DNA of 64,000 nucleotides, from the NCBI RefSeq assembly GCF_017948305.1, contig NZ_CP072842.1, positions 2,362,501-2,426,500 of the forward strand, written 5' to 3'. Positions 54,394 through 63,242 of this stretch are shown in pieces. The notes beneath the pieces are model-generated. The model did not search any database and was not told the DNA's origin. It saw only the letters and a program-made list of their open reading frames with translations. Position numbers and translations under genes: made by a program. Positions within the stretch are counted from its first letter, which is position 1. Every line of letters starts with the position of its first letter. This stretch comes from Faecalibacter bovis (GTDB taxonomy: Bacteria > Bacteroidota > Bacteroidia > Flavobacteriales > Weeksellaceae).

Positions 54394-54563
54394 TTGATTT
54401 AACTTTGAAAAGTCTTTATTGGCGCAGGATAGATAAAACTTATTTATTTATCAAAAAATACAATATTTACAATTTACCGCTCTAATATCTTTAAATTCAA
54501 ACGTTATAAGATTTAATTATAATTCATAGATTTTATAGATTTGATTTATAATACAACCATCAT

Positions 54564-54571
54564 TAGTTTTG
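54564..54571 (+). promoter_or_regulatory. -7 promoter box of the catalase gene
   Basis: Reads TAGTTTTG, matching TAnnTTTG; the in-frame TTG at 54569 lies inside it. Confidence 0.45.
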
Positions 54572-54610
54572 CTCTGTAAAAATTTAGTAATAGAACAAAA
54601 CAAATATAAA

Positions 54611-56134
54611 ATGATCAAAAGAAGTTTAGTTTTAGGGTTAGCTTTCTTATCTACGATAGGATTCGCACAACAATTAACTACAAATACTGGGACGCCAGTA
54701 GGAGACAACCAAAATTCAAAAACTATCGGTAACAATGGACAAGTTTTATTAGAAGACATCCATTTAATTGAAAAATTAGCTGCTTTCGACCGTGAGCGTA
54801 TTCCAGAACGTGTTGTACACGCTCGTGGAGCTGGAGCTTTCGGAGAATTCGTTGCTGCTGCAGATTTTTCTGACGTTACGATGGCAGATTTTTTATCTAC
54901 TGCAGGTAAAAAAACACCTTTATTTTTACGTTTTTCAACTGTAACTCACCAAGCTGGTTCTCCTGAAACTTACCGTGATCCTCGTGGATTTGCAGTAAAG
55001 TTTTATACAGAGCAAGGGAACTACGATTTAGTTGGAAATAACTTACCAGTTTTCTTTATTCGTGATGCCATCAAATTCCCAGACATGGTACACGCATTCA
55101 AACCATCTCCATTAACAAACGGAGCGTCTGATCCAAATCGTGTTTTTGATTTCTTCTCTAATATTCCGGAATCAACTCACATGTTAACTTGGTTATTTTC
55201 AGACTACGGAACTCCAGCAAACTACCGTGAAATGGTTGGTAACGGAGTACACGCTTACAAATGGGTTAATGCAAAAGGAGAGGTTACTTATGTAAAATAC
55301 CACTTCAAACCTCACCAAGGTGAAAGAAATTTAACTACTGAAGAAGCTTCTCAAATCCAAGCAAATAGTATTGAGCATGCAACTTTAGATTTACATAACG
55401 AAATCGCTAAAGGAAATTTCCCAAAATGGGATTTGTACGTTCAAATGTTAAAGAGAGAAGATTTTGATAAATTAGACTTCAATCCAGTTGACGTAACTAA
55501 AATTTGGCCAGAATCTGTTGCTAAAATGGTTAAAGTTGGAACAATGACATTAAACGAAAATCCATCTAATTATTTCCAACAAGTTGAGCAAGCTGCTTTC
55601 TCTCCAGCGACTTTAGTTCCTGGTATCGAGCCGTCTGAAGATAAATTATTACAAGGTAGATTATTCTCTTACTTTGATACGCAGCGTCACCGTTTAACTG
55701 GAAACTTCCAACAGATTCCTGTGAACGCAGCTAAAAACAAAGTAACAACTCACAATTCTGATGGATATATGTCTATTCGTGAGCAAAAAGGAGATGTTAA
55801 TTATCAACCATCTACAAATGCACCAGCAATTGTAGATAACGCAAAATTCAAATATTCTAAATCAGTTTTCCCAGCTGGAACAACTACAGTTCAAGGAAAA
55901 ATTGATAAAGAAAATAACTTTGCACAAGCAGGAGATTTATATAAATCATTCTCTAAAAAAGATCAAGATAACTTAATTAAAAATTTATCTGGAGCTTTAA
56001 ATGCTGTTAAAAATAAAGTAATCGTTCACAAAATGATTGCTCATTTCTACCAAGCAAATACTGAGTACGGTACACGTTTAATGAAGGCTACAAATACTTC
56101 AATGAATGATGTAAAACAATACTTACCAAAATAA
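54611..56134 (+). CDS. exported clade-3-like catalase
   Basis: A 507-residue haem catalase with a signal peptide (MIKRSLVLGLAFLSTIGFAQ), so it works in the periplasm. The catalytic His is in RVVHARGAGAFGEF near residue 73, the distal Asn in DLVGNNLPVFFIRDAIKFPD near 146, and the proximal haem Tyr in LLQGRLFSYFDTQRHRL near 356. The chain ends at about the size of small-subunit catalases, with no C-terminal flavodoxin-like domain. The longer frame beginning at 54569 starts with a TTG inside the promoter box and destroys the signal peptide. An exported ankyrin gene follows 72 nt after the stop, as in KatB-AnkB of pseudomonads. Confidence 0.95.
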   Translation: MIKRSLVLGLAFLSTIGFAQQLTTNTGTPVGDNQNSKTIGNNGQVLLEDIHLIEKLAAFDRERIPERVVHARGAGAFGEFVAAADFSDVTMADFLSTAGKKTPLFLRFSTVTHQAGSPETYRDPRGFAVKFYTEQGNYDLVGNNLPVFFIRDAIKFPDMVHAFKPSPLTNGASDPNRVFDFFSNIPESTHMLTWLFSDYGTPANYREMVGNGVHAYKWVNAKGEVTYVKYHFKPHQGERNLTTEEASQIQANSIEHATLDLHNEIAKGNFPKWDLYVQMLKREDFDKLDFNPVDVTKIWPESVAKMVKVGTMTLNENPSNYFQQVEQAAFSPATLVPGIEPSEDKLLQGRLFSYFDTQRHRLTGNFQQIPVNAAKNKVTTHNSDGYMSIREQKGDVNYQPSTNAPAIVDNAKFKYSKSVFPAGTTTVQGKIDKENNFAQAGDLYKSFSKKDQDNLIKNLSGALNAVKNKVIVHKMIAHFYQANTEYGTRLMKATNTSMNDVKQYLPK

Positions 56135-56206
56135 TATTTAATATATTAATTATAGATTGGAGTCGATTGATTTCGGCTCCATGACTTTCAAAATAAACAA
56201 TCAATT

Positions 56207-56716
56207 ATGAAAAAGTTTATCTTAACATTAGCCTTAGTTTTTGCTTCAAATTTGGCAATAGCTCAGGATTTATATTCTGCATCAAGAGAGAATAATGTTG
56301 CTTTAATGGAACAATTAATAAGTGAAGGAGCAGATATTAATAAAGCTAATGAACGTGGATTTACACCATTAATTTTAGCTGTTTACAACAATAATTTAGA
56401 TGTTGCTAAATTATTATTAAACAAAGGAGCAAACCCAAATGCGCAAGATAAATCTGGAAATAATGCCTTAATGGGTGCTGCTTTTAAAGGTTATACTGAA
56501 ATGGCAAAGCTTTTAATTGAAAATAAAGCTGATGTAAACCAAGTTAATTTTAATAATGCATCATCTTTAATTTTTGCGGTAACATTTGGTCGCAATGATA
56601 TTGCTAAATTGTTAATTGAAAACGGAGCTGATTTGACAATAAAAGATAGCAGTGGGAAAACGGCAAAAGATCACGCTATCTTGCAAGAAAATAAAGAGAT
56701 TTTAGATCTTTTATAA
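56207..56716 (+). CDS. exported ankyrin-repeat protein
   Basis: A 169-residue protein with a signal peptide (ending AIAQ) and about four ankyrin repeats (residues about 25-160). The clearest units are GFTPLILAVYNNNLDVAKLLLNKGANPN, GNNALMGAAFKGYTEMAKLLIENKADVN and ASSLIFAVTFGRNDIAKLLIENGADLT. It follows the catalase gene on the same strand. In Pseudomonas aeruginosa the ankyrin AnkB sits beside KatB and is needed for its full activity, so a chaperone or anchoring role for the exported catalase is a fair inference. A terminator follows. Confidence 0.88.
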   Translation: MKKFILTLALVFASNLAIAQDLYSASRENNVALMEQLISEGADINKANERGFTPLILAVYNNNLDVAKLLLNKGANPNAQDKSGNNALMGAAFKGYTEMAKLLIENKADVNQVNFNNASSLIFAVTFGRNDIAKLLIENGADLTIKDSSGKTAKDHAILQENKEILDLL

Positions 56717-56720
56717 TAAG

Positions 56721-56750
56721 AAAGGAGAACGTAAGTTCTCCTTTTTTGTT
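56721..56750 (+). terminator. terminator after the ankyrin gene
   Basis: A 10-bp stem AAAGGAGAAC / GTTCTCCTTT (56721-56730, 56735-56744) with loop GTAA and a T-run. Confidence 0.87.
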
Positions 56751-57025
56751 TAAATTTTATGATCAAATTTTCAGTTTTAATCGTCATATTTAACTTTATT
56801 ATTAAGTTTAAATTATTGAAAATTAATTTGTGATTAATTCTTTAATTTATACTTGTGAATAAAGGTTAAGTTATTTTAATTTTTATAATATTTTATTTTG
56901 ATTATTTATAATCATTAATAGTAATAACATTTAAATAAATTAAAGGAAAATCTCGTATATTTAGTTTTATAAACTTAAATTTAAAGTTTAGACTAAGCTA
57001 ACTATTACCCAAAACTAAATTAAAG

Positions 57026-59269
57026 ATGACAGCTCCGTTAGTGATGACTCAAGAGCAACTTGAGCAAGAAAATATAGAGATTACAAGACGTTATAAAGTG
57101 ATGTTGAAAAACACCTATGTAACCTTGTCAGATGATGATAAAAAATTAATTAGAAAAGCATTCGATTTAGCAGTTGAAGCGCACAAAGATCAACGCAGAA
57201 AAACAGGTGAACCATACATTTATCACCCGATTGCAGTTGCTCAAATAGTTGCAGATGAAATAGGGTTAGGAGCTACTTCTATTGCTGCTGCATTGATGCA
57301 CGATGTAGTTGAAGACACTGATTATACAATAGAAGATATTGAAAAGTTATTTGGGAAGAAAATTGCTAAAATCATTGACGGTTTAACTAAAATTTCTGTT
57401 TTAAATAAACAAGATGTTTCTATTCAGTCAGAAAATTATAAAAAATTATTATTGACGCTTTCTGAAGATGTCCGAGTAATTTTAATCAAAATAGCTGATC
57501 GTTTACACAACATGCGTACGCTTGAAAGTATGCGTGAAGATAAACAGCTTAAGATCGCATCTGAAACGATTTTTATTTATGCACCTTTAGCTCATCGAAT
57601 GGGCTTGTATAATATAAAATCTGAATTAGAAGATTTAAGTTTACGTTATACAAAACCTGAAGATTATTTCGGGGTTGAACGTAAATTAAGTGAAACTAAG
57701 GAAGAAAGGGAGAAATATATAAAAGATTTCATTCGTACTTTAAAAGATAAGTTAGATGAAGAAGGTTTAGAATTTGAAATTAAAGGCCGTTCAAAATCTA
57801 TTAATTCCATTTACCGTAAAATGGTAAAACAAGGAATTCCTTTTGAAGAGGTGTATGATCTTTTTGCAATCCGAATTATTTATCGTTCAGATCGTAAAAA
57901 TGAAAAATTCTTAGCCTGGAAAATATATTCTATGGTTACGGATATTTATATTCCAAATCCTAAGCGTATGCGAGATTGGATTACTCATCCAAAATCAACA
58001 GGTTACGAATCTTTACACGTTACGGTGATGGGGCCGGAAGCTCGTTGGATTGAAGTTCAAATTCGTTCTGAGCGTATGGATGAAGTTGCTGAAATGGGTA
58101 TCGCTGCACATTACAAATACAAAGAAAATTATAACGAAGAAGATACAAAAGTAGACGAGTGGATTCATCAAGTTCGTGAAATGTTAGAGCAAGAGGACAC
58201 GAAAGATGCGATTGAATTTATGGATAGTTTCCAGTTTAATTTGTATTCTAAAGAAATTTACGTGTTTACGCCTAAAGGAGATTTACATTCGTTGCCAAAA
58301 GGAGCAAGTTCTTTAGATTTTGCTTATGCTATACATACGAACGTTGGCGATCGTTGTTTAGGTGCTAAGGTAAATGGAAAATTATATCCACTTTCTTATA
58401 AACTACAATCGGGTGATCAGGTTGAGATTATCACATCCTATCAGCAAAAACCTAAGATTGAATGGTTAGAATATGCAATTACATCTAAAGCAAGAAGTAA
58501 AATTAAAGCTTCATTAAATTCGGATAAACGTAAAGTTGCCGAAGATGGTAAAGAAGTTTTAATGCGTAAACTTCGCCATTTAAAAGTGGATTTTTCAGAA
58601 CAAACAGTCAATCAATTACAGCAATTTTTTAAATTAAATTCTAGTCAGGATTTATTTTATAACGTTGCGATGGGAATCATTGATAATAATGAATTAAGAA
58701 AGTATGTAGATAGTACAACTGGATTTACAGGATTATTTAATAGATTCAGAAAATCAACATTCAGTTCATCTCCAGCAAAACCAAAACCGCAAGAATTTGT
58801 GGACAAATCTAAGTTAGATAGCTTAGTTTTTGGAAATGATGAAGAACGATTAAATTATGAAATAGCAACTTGTTGTAGTCCAATTCCTGGTGATAAAGTT
58901 TTTGGATTTATTACAGTTTCAAAAGGAATTAAGGTTCATAAAGTTGATTGTCCAAACTCAGTTTCATTACAAGCCAATTACGCCTATCGTATCATTAAAG
59001 CGAAATGGATTGATTCTACTCAACAAGAATTCAAGGCTTTGTTAGAATTAGAAGGATTGGATCGTCCAGGAATGGTTTCGGATATAACTTTGGTTGTATC
59101 TAAAAACAATGCTTTAAACATGCATAGCATTAACCTGTCTGAAGAAGCAGGTGTTTTTAATGGAAAAATTACACTTTCGGTTAAAAATAAATCTCAATTA
59201 GAAGATGTAATGAAAGAGTTAGAGCAAATTGAAGGAATACAAACAGTTAAAAGAACTTATAAAAACTAA
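57026..59269 (+). CDS. rel: bifunctional (p)ppGpp synthetase/hydrolase
   Basis: A 747-residue long RSH enzyme that makes and degrades (p)ppGpp. The hydrolase HD domain has YIYHPIAVAQIVADEIGL, then ALMHDVVEDTDYTIEDI near residue 91, so its HDxxED site is intact. The synthetase domain carries RIIYRSDRK, ITHPKSTGYESLHVTVMGPEARWIEVQIRS near residue 330 and EMGIAAHYKYKE near 363. The TGS domain starts near IYVFTPKGDLHSLPKGASSLDFAYAIHT, and a C-terminal ACT domain (about 670-747) ends the protein. Both catalytic sites are complete, so one gene probably does both jobs. Confidence 0.96.
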   Translation: MTAPLVMTQEQLEQENIEITRRYKVMLKNTYVTLSDDDKKLIRKAFDLAVEAHKDQRRKTGEPYIYHPIAVAQIVADEIGLGATSIAAALMHDVVEDTDYTIEDIEKLFGKKIAKIIDGLTKISVLNKQDVSIQSENYKKLLLTLSEDVRVILIKIADRLHNMRTLESMREDKQLKIASETIFIYAPLAHRMGLYNIKSELEDLSLRYTKPEDYFGVERKLSETKEEREKYIKDFIRTLKDKLDEEGLEFEIKGRSKSINSIYRKMVKQGIPFEEVYDLFAIRIIYRSDRKNEKFLAWKIYSMVTDIYIPNPKRMRDWITHPKSTGYESLHVTVMGPEARWIEVQIRSERMDEVAEMGIAAHYKYKENYNEEDTKVDEWIHQVREMLEQEDTKDAIEFMDSFQFNLYSKEIYVFTPKGDLHSLPKGASSLDFAYAIHTNVGDRCLGAKVNGKLYPLSYKLQSGDQVEIITSYQQKPKIEWLEYAITSKARSKIKASLNSDKRKVAEDGKEVLMRKLRHLKVDFSEQTVNQLQQFFKLNSSQDLFYNVAMGIIDNNELRKYVDSTTGFTGLFNRFRKSTFSSSPAKPKPQEFVDKSKLDSLVFGNDEERLNYEIATCCSPIPGDKVFGFITVSKGIKVHKVDCPNSVSLQANYAYRIIKAKWIDSTQQEFKALLELEGLDRPGMVSDITLVVSKNNALNMHSINLSEEAGVFNGKITLSVKNKSQLEDVMKELEQIEGIQTVKRTYKN

Positions 59270-59270
59270 G

Positions 59271-59531
59271 ATGAAAATACTAATACTTATTTTAGGATTT
59301 TTTCCAATCTTTAATTTTGCTCAAGATAAATCTGTTACAAAAACAGAAATTAAAATTAATGATAGAATTTCTAAATCTATAAAAGAGCCAACTTTTATGG
59401 TGAATGATAGTATTGTAGATAGAAATTTAGCATTAAAACTAAATCTTGATTTAATTAAAAATATAATCATCGTAAAAGACGATCCAAAATATCCAGATGG
59501 ATTAGTTAAAATCACATATAAATATAAATAA
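59271..59531 (+). CDS. small exported protein with a TonB plug-like end
   Basis: An 86-residue protein with a signal peptide (MKILILILGFFPIFNFAQ). The mature part reads SVTKTEIKINDRISKSIKEP and ends DLIKNIIIVKDDPKYPDGLVKITYKYK. That end recalls the TonB plug motif (I-x-V-L-K-D ... Y-G-x-x-G-x-I-x-I-T), but no barrel follows. It begins one base after the stop of the (p)ppGpp gene and so is probably co-transcribed. Role unknown. The open frame upstream (59229) would start inside rel; the ATG at 59271 gives the clean signal peptide. Confidence 0.65.
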   Translation: MKILILILGFFPIFNFAQDKSVTKTEIKINDRISKSIKEPTFMVNDSIVDRNLALKLNLDLIKNIIIVKDDPKYPDGLVKITYKYK

Positions 59532-59563
59532 AAAAGTCCGACTTTGATTGTCGGACTTTTTCG
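59531..59563 (+). terminator. terminator after the small exported protein gene
   Basis: An 11-bp stem AAAAGTCCGAC / GTCGGACTTTT (59532-59542, 59550-59560) with a T-run. Confidence 0.86.
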
Positions 59564-59682
59564 TTGAAACTAGTAATAAAGGCACAAAGTTACAGAAATC
59601 TTTTAGAATACTTCCTATGTATTTCGTTAAGAAATCAAGCAAATCCTTACTAATTTTACATCCCGAAAACAAACAACACACA

Positions 59683-60660
59683 ATGAACTCAAAGAACTAT
59701 AATCCAATCGAAGAAGTATTAGAAAAAGTGAAATCAAAAGGAGGGTGGGTTAATGCACATTCTCACTTAGATCGTGCTTATTCATTAACACCAGATACTT
59801 TTGCATTATCAAATTCTTACTTAAAAGAAAAATGGCATTTAGTAGATGATATGAAGCGTAATTCGTCAGTAGACGACATCTATTTCCGTATGGAAAAAGC
59901 CATAACTTATATGTTAGAACAAGGTGCTCAGGCAATTGGTTCTTTTATTGATTGTGATGAGGTAATTGAAGATCGCTCAATTCAAGCGGCTCAACGATTA
60001 AAAGATAACTACGGAAAAGACATTGAAATTCGTTTTGCGAATCAAGTTTTAAAAGGAGTTATTGATCCAAAAGCTCGTCAGTGGTTTGATTTATCTTCAG
60101 ATTTCGTTGATATTATCGGAGGTTTACCTGCGAAAGATTTCGGTAGAGAAGATGAACATTTAGATATTTTATTATCAACTGCAAAAGCTAAAAATAAATT
60201 AGTTCATGTTCACGTGGATCAATTTAATACAGACGAAGAAAAAGAAACTGAACAATTAGCTCGCAAAACAATAGAACACGGAATGCAAGGTAAAGTTTCT
60301 GCGGTTCACTCAATTTCAGTTGCTGCGCATCCAAGAAAATATCGTTTTGAATTATATGATTTAATTAAAGAAGCTGATATGCATATCATTTCTTGTCCAA
60401 CTGCTTGGATTGATCATAACCGTACAGAACGTTTAGCGCCATCTCACAATTCGGTTACACCTGTAGATGAGATGATTCCAAGAGGAATAAATGTAGCCTT
60501 TGGTACAGATAATATTAATGATATTTATAAACCATTTTCTGATGGACATTTACTTACAGAATTACGTGTAATGTTAGAGTCTTGTCACTTTTATGATGTT
60601 GATAAATTAGCAGAAATTGCAACTGATAATGGTTTAAAAGCCTTAGGAATTAAAAAATAA
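59683..60660 (+). CDS. metal-dependent amidohydrolase, cytosine-deaminase-like
   Basis: A 325-residue TIM-barrel hydrolase. The metal sites are in WVNAHSHLDRAYSL (H-x-H, near residue 23), KLVHVHVDQFNTD (near 178) and GKVSAVHSISVAAH (near 210), with FGTDNINDIYKPFSDGH near 280 supplying the Asp. These are cytosine-deaminase-like amidohydrolase features, so a cyclic or acyclic amide, imide or guanidine is the likely substrate. The open frame extends upstream to 59548 across the terminator of the previous gene; the ATG at 59683 is preferred. It precedes two pentein-type hydrolases, suggesting a shared nitrogen or guanidine pathway. Confidence 0.83.
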   Translation: MNSKNYNPIEEVLEKVKSKGGWVNAHSHLDRAYSLTPDTFALSNSYLKEKWHLVDDMKRNSSVDDIYFRMEKAITYMLEQGAQAIGSFIDCDEVIEDRSIQAAQRLKDNYGKDIEIRFANQVLKGVIDPKARQWFDLSSDFVDIIGGLPAKDFGREDEHLDILLSTAKAKNKLVHVHVDQFNTDEEKETEQLARKTIEHGMQGKVSAVHSISVAAHPRKYRFELYDLIKEADMHIISCPTAWIDHNRTERLAPSHNSVTPVDEMIPRGINVAFGTDNINDIYKPFSDGHLLTELRVMLESCHFYDVDKLAEIATDNGLKALGIKK

Positions 60661-60680
60661 AATGTATATTTATACAGAAT

Positions 60681-60714
60681 AAAAAAATCTCGCTTTATGC
60701 GAGATTTTTTTTGG
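60681..60714 (+). terminator. terminator after the amidohydrolase gene
   Basis: The stem AATCTCGC / GCGAGATT with loop TTTAT, A-run before and eight T after. It splits the amidohydrolase from the next gene, so they are not one simple transcript. Confidence 0.85.
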
Positions 60715-60742
60715 AATCTCATTTTACTTAAATTAAAAAGCC

Positions 60743-61657
60743 ATGAAATTAAACGTAAAGAATGAAAGTGCAAAATTAAAAGTTGTAGTACTTGGACGAG
60801 CAGAATCTAACGGAGCAATTCCGACATTAGAAGAAACATTCGATGCAAAATCTTATGAAACTGTTTTAAATAATGATTTTCCTAAAGAAGAAGATTTAGT
60901 CAGTGAAATGGCTGAATTTGAATCTATTTTAAAAAAATATGATGTTGAAGTTTTACGTCCAACTTTAATTGAAAATGTAAATCAAGTATTTTCTCGCGAT
61001 GTTGGTTTTGTAATTGATGATGAATTTTTTGTTTCGAATATCATTCCGGATCGTGCTGAAGAAGTGCAAGCTTATAACCAAATCAAAGAAAAATTTAAAG
61101 GAAATAAAATCACATATTTAGATGAAAATATCTATGTGGAAGGTGGTGATGTTATTTTATATAATGATTATATCTTTGTTGGAACATACGATCAACCCGA
61201 TTTTAAAAACTTTAAAACCGGTAGAACAAATATTGAATTTGTAAATTATATTAAAGAAAAATTTCCAAATAAAAAGGTATTAAATTTTGATTTGAAAAAG
61301 CATGATACTAATCCATACGAAGGTATTTTACATTTAGATTGTACATTTCAGCCAGTTGGAAAAGACAAAGCAATAATTTATAAAGATGGATTTTTGTTCG
61401 AAAAAGATTTTCAAATCTTAGTTGATATTTTTGGTCAAGAAAATTTATTTGAAGTAACAAAAGAAGAAATGTATTGGATGAGTCCAAATGTTTTTTCAAT
61501 TTCAGAAAATGTAGTTGTTAGCGAAAAGAATTTTACAAGACTGAATGATCATTTACAAAATATTTGGAATATTTCTGTAGAACCTATTAATTATAGAAAT
61601 GTTTCAAAAATGGGAGGACTTTTACGTTGTTCAACAATGCCATTAATAAGAGAATAA
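60743..61657 (+). CDS. dimethylarginine dimethylaminohydrolase / amidinotransferase family protein (pentein fold)
   Basis: A 304-residue pentein. The catalytic set is visible: ENIYVEGGDVILYND (E-G-G-D, near residue 132), GILHLDCTFQPVGKD (the His, near 195) and the C-terminal nucleophilic Cys in GGLLRCSTMPLIRE near 297. Opening VFSRDVGFVIDDEFFVSN is also characteristic. Family members hydrolyse or transfer the amidine group of arginine and its methylated forms. The exact substrate cannot be told. It is followed 5 nt later by ctlX, so both are in one operon. Confidence 0.85.
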   Translation: MKLNVKNESAKLKVVVLGRAESNGAIPTLEETFDAKSYETVLNNDFPKEEDLVSEMAEFESILKKYDVEVLRPTLIENVNQVFSRDVGFVIDDEFFVSNIIPDRAEEVQAYNQIKEKFKGNKITYLDENIYVEGGDVILYNDYIFVGTYDQPDFKNFKTGRTNIEFVNYIKEKFPNKKVLNFDLKKHDTNPYEGILHLDCTFQPVGKDKAIIYKDGFLFEKDFQILVDIFGQENLFEVTKEEMYWMSPNVFSISENVVVSEKNFTRLNDHLQNIWNISVEPINYRNVSKMGGLLRCSTMPLIRE

Positions 61658-61662
61658 ATAAA

Positions 61663-62601
61663 ATGAAAAAACAACAATATACTAATACAATTTTGATGGT
61701 TGAACCTGTGAATTTTAATTATAATCCACAGACAGCTGTAAACAATTATTTTCAGAATGAAGCTGATGAACAAGCAGAAATTGTTCAAAATCAAGCGTTA
61801 GAAGAATTTAAAAATATGGTTTCGGCTTTACGATCAAAAGGAGTAAATGTTATCACCATAAAAGATACCCAAAATCCTCATACTCCGGATTCTATTTTTC
61901 CAAATAATTGGATTTCATTTCATGAAGATGGAACTGTGGTACAATACCCAATGTATGCTGAAAATAGAAGGCTTGAACGTAGGGAAGAAGATGTGCTTTC
62001 ACTTTTAGAGGAAAAGGGATTTAACATAATTGATGTTTTAGATTTTACAACTGCAGAGGAAGAAGAAATTTATTTAGAAGGTACAGGTAGTATTATTTTA
62101 GATCGTCAAAATGATATTGCTTATGCGGCAATTTCTCAACGTACTGATGAAGAGTTGTTTATAGAATTTTGTGAAGAATTAGAATATTCTCCAATGATAT
62201 TTACAGCGAATCAAACAGTTGATGGTAAGCGTTTACCTATTTATCATACAAATGTAATGATGTGTATTGCTGATGAATATGCAGTAATTTGTTTGTCTAC
62301 AATAGACGATAAAAAGGAAAGAAAATACGTTGTTGAGAATTTGAAAGATACTGGAAAAGAGATTATTGCAATTACGGAAGAGCAAATGCATCAATTTGCA
62401 GGAAATATGTTACAAGTTGGTGGGTTAGGGCAGAAATATTTAGTAATGTCACAAACTGCTTTTAATTCTTTAACTACAGAACAAATTGCTGCAATTGAAA
62501 AATACAATCCAATTTTACCAGTGAAAATTGATATGATTGAAAAATTGGGTGGTGGTTCTGCCCGTTGTATGATGGCAGAAATCTTTTTACCTAAAGCATA
62601 A
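61663..62601 (+). CDS. ctlX: citrulline utilization hydrolase CtlX-type (pentein fold)
   Basis: A 312-residue pentein, resembling CtlX of Francisella and Bacteroidota. It starts TNTILMVEPVNFNYNPQTAVNNYFQ, with FPNNWISFHEDGTVVQYPMYAENRRLERR near residue 78. The catalytic motifs are YLEGTGSIILDR (near 140), YHTNVMMCIADEYAVICL (near 200) and GGGSARCMMAEIF at the end (the Cys). It is predicted to hydrolyse citrulline or arginine-like substrates. The frame extends upstream to 61627 inside the previous gene; the ATG at 61663 is chosen. A terminator follows directly. Confidence 0.85.
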   Translation: MKKQQYTNTILMVEPVNFNYNPQTAVNNYFQNEADEQAEIVQNQALEEFKNMVSALRSKGVNVITIKDTQNPHTPDSIFPNNWISFHEDGTVVQYPMYAENRRLERREEDVLSLLEEKGFNIIDVLDFTTAEEEEIYLEGTGSIILDRQNDIAYAAISQRTDEELFIEFCEELEYSPMIFTANQTVDGKRLPIYHTNVMMCIADEYAVICLSTIDDKKERKYVVENLKDTGKEIIAITEEQMHQFAGNMLQVGGLGQKYLVMSQTAFNSLTTEQIAAIEKYNPILPVKIDMIEKLGGGSARCMMAEIFLPKA

Positions 62602-62603
62602 AA

Positions 62604-62640
62604 TAAAAAAAGCGATTCAAATTTTGAATCGCTTTTTTAT
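62604..62640. terminator. bidirectional terminator after ctlX
   Basis: The stem AGCGATTCAA / TTGAATCGCT (62611-62620, 62624-62633) flanked by A-run and T-run. Confidence 0.88.
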
Positions 62641-63176
62641 TATTTAAAATTTTGTTTGTACTTACTGAACATTTTTATAGAATCTTGATATTGCTTATCT
62701 AAGATATTATATAAATCTGGTTGATTTTGCAATACACCTTTGTATTTAAATCTTTCTTTCTGAAAATATGCAACATGTTTAGTTATTACTTTCCTGTATG
62801 CATCTTTGTCTTTACTTTTTCTTCGATTTAATTCTTCAACATCCTTGCGGATTTTTCTTGTGTATAATTCAGATAAATTCCAAGTAAATTGATATTCTTT
62901 TAAAAGCTCATCATGTTTTACTGACATCCAAGATTCATTCGGATTCATTTTATTGTAAACACGATAATTTGGTAACTTTCCAGGTTCTTCTGTAATCGTC
63001 CATGAAATTTTAGTAGAAAATTCACCTTCAACACCTTTTGTTGTTTTTGGCTTTGCTTTAAATTCGTTGAAAGTTAATTTTTTTTCAGACCAATCGATTG
63101 ATGGATCTACTTTTTGTTGTGTTATAAAATTTGGTTGAACAGTGTTCAATAATATATAAGCGAGTGTTATGATCAT
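62640..63176 (-). CDS. DUF922-like exported protein, possibly degenerate metallopeptidase
   Basis: A 178-residue protein with a hydrophobic N-terminus (MIITLAYILLNTVQP). The body reads IDWSEKKLTFNEFKAKPKT...TKISWTI, then a helix QFTWNLSELYTRKIRKDVEELN. In DUF922-like Bacteroidota proteins that helix carries an H-E-x-x-H zinc motif of the kind HEQ-H-FDIAELYAR. Here the corresponding residues are LKEYQFTWNLSELYTRK, so the histidines seem to be lost and catalysis is unlikely. This comparison is from memory of the family, so it is tentative. Function unknown. Confidence 0.6.
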   Translation of the reverse strand: MIITLAYILLNTVQPNFITQQKVDPSIDWSEKKLTFNEFKAKPKTTKGVEGEFSTKISWTITEEPGKLPNYRVYNKMNPNESWMSVKHDELLKEYQFTWNLSELYTRKIRKDVEELNRRKSKDKDAYRKVITKHVAYFQKERFKYKGVLQNQPDLYNILDKQYQDSIKMFSKYKQNFK

Positions 63177-63242
63177 ATTTTATATTTGGTTAAATATATA
63201 ACAAAAAATAAACTATAAAATTATGTTAATGACAAAATAATT

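Noticed and set aside
59548-59682. 45-residue N-terminal extension of the amidohydrolase
   Set aside because: It crosses the terminator stem of the preceding gene and shows no family-like sequence.
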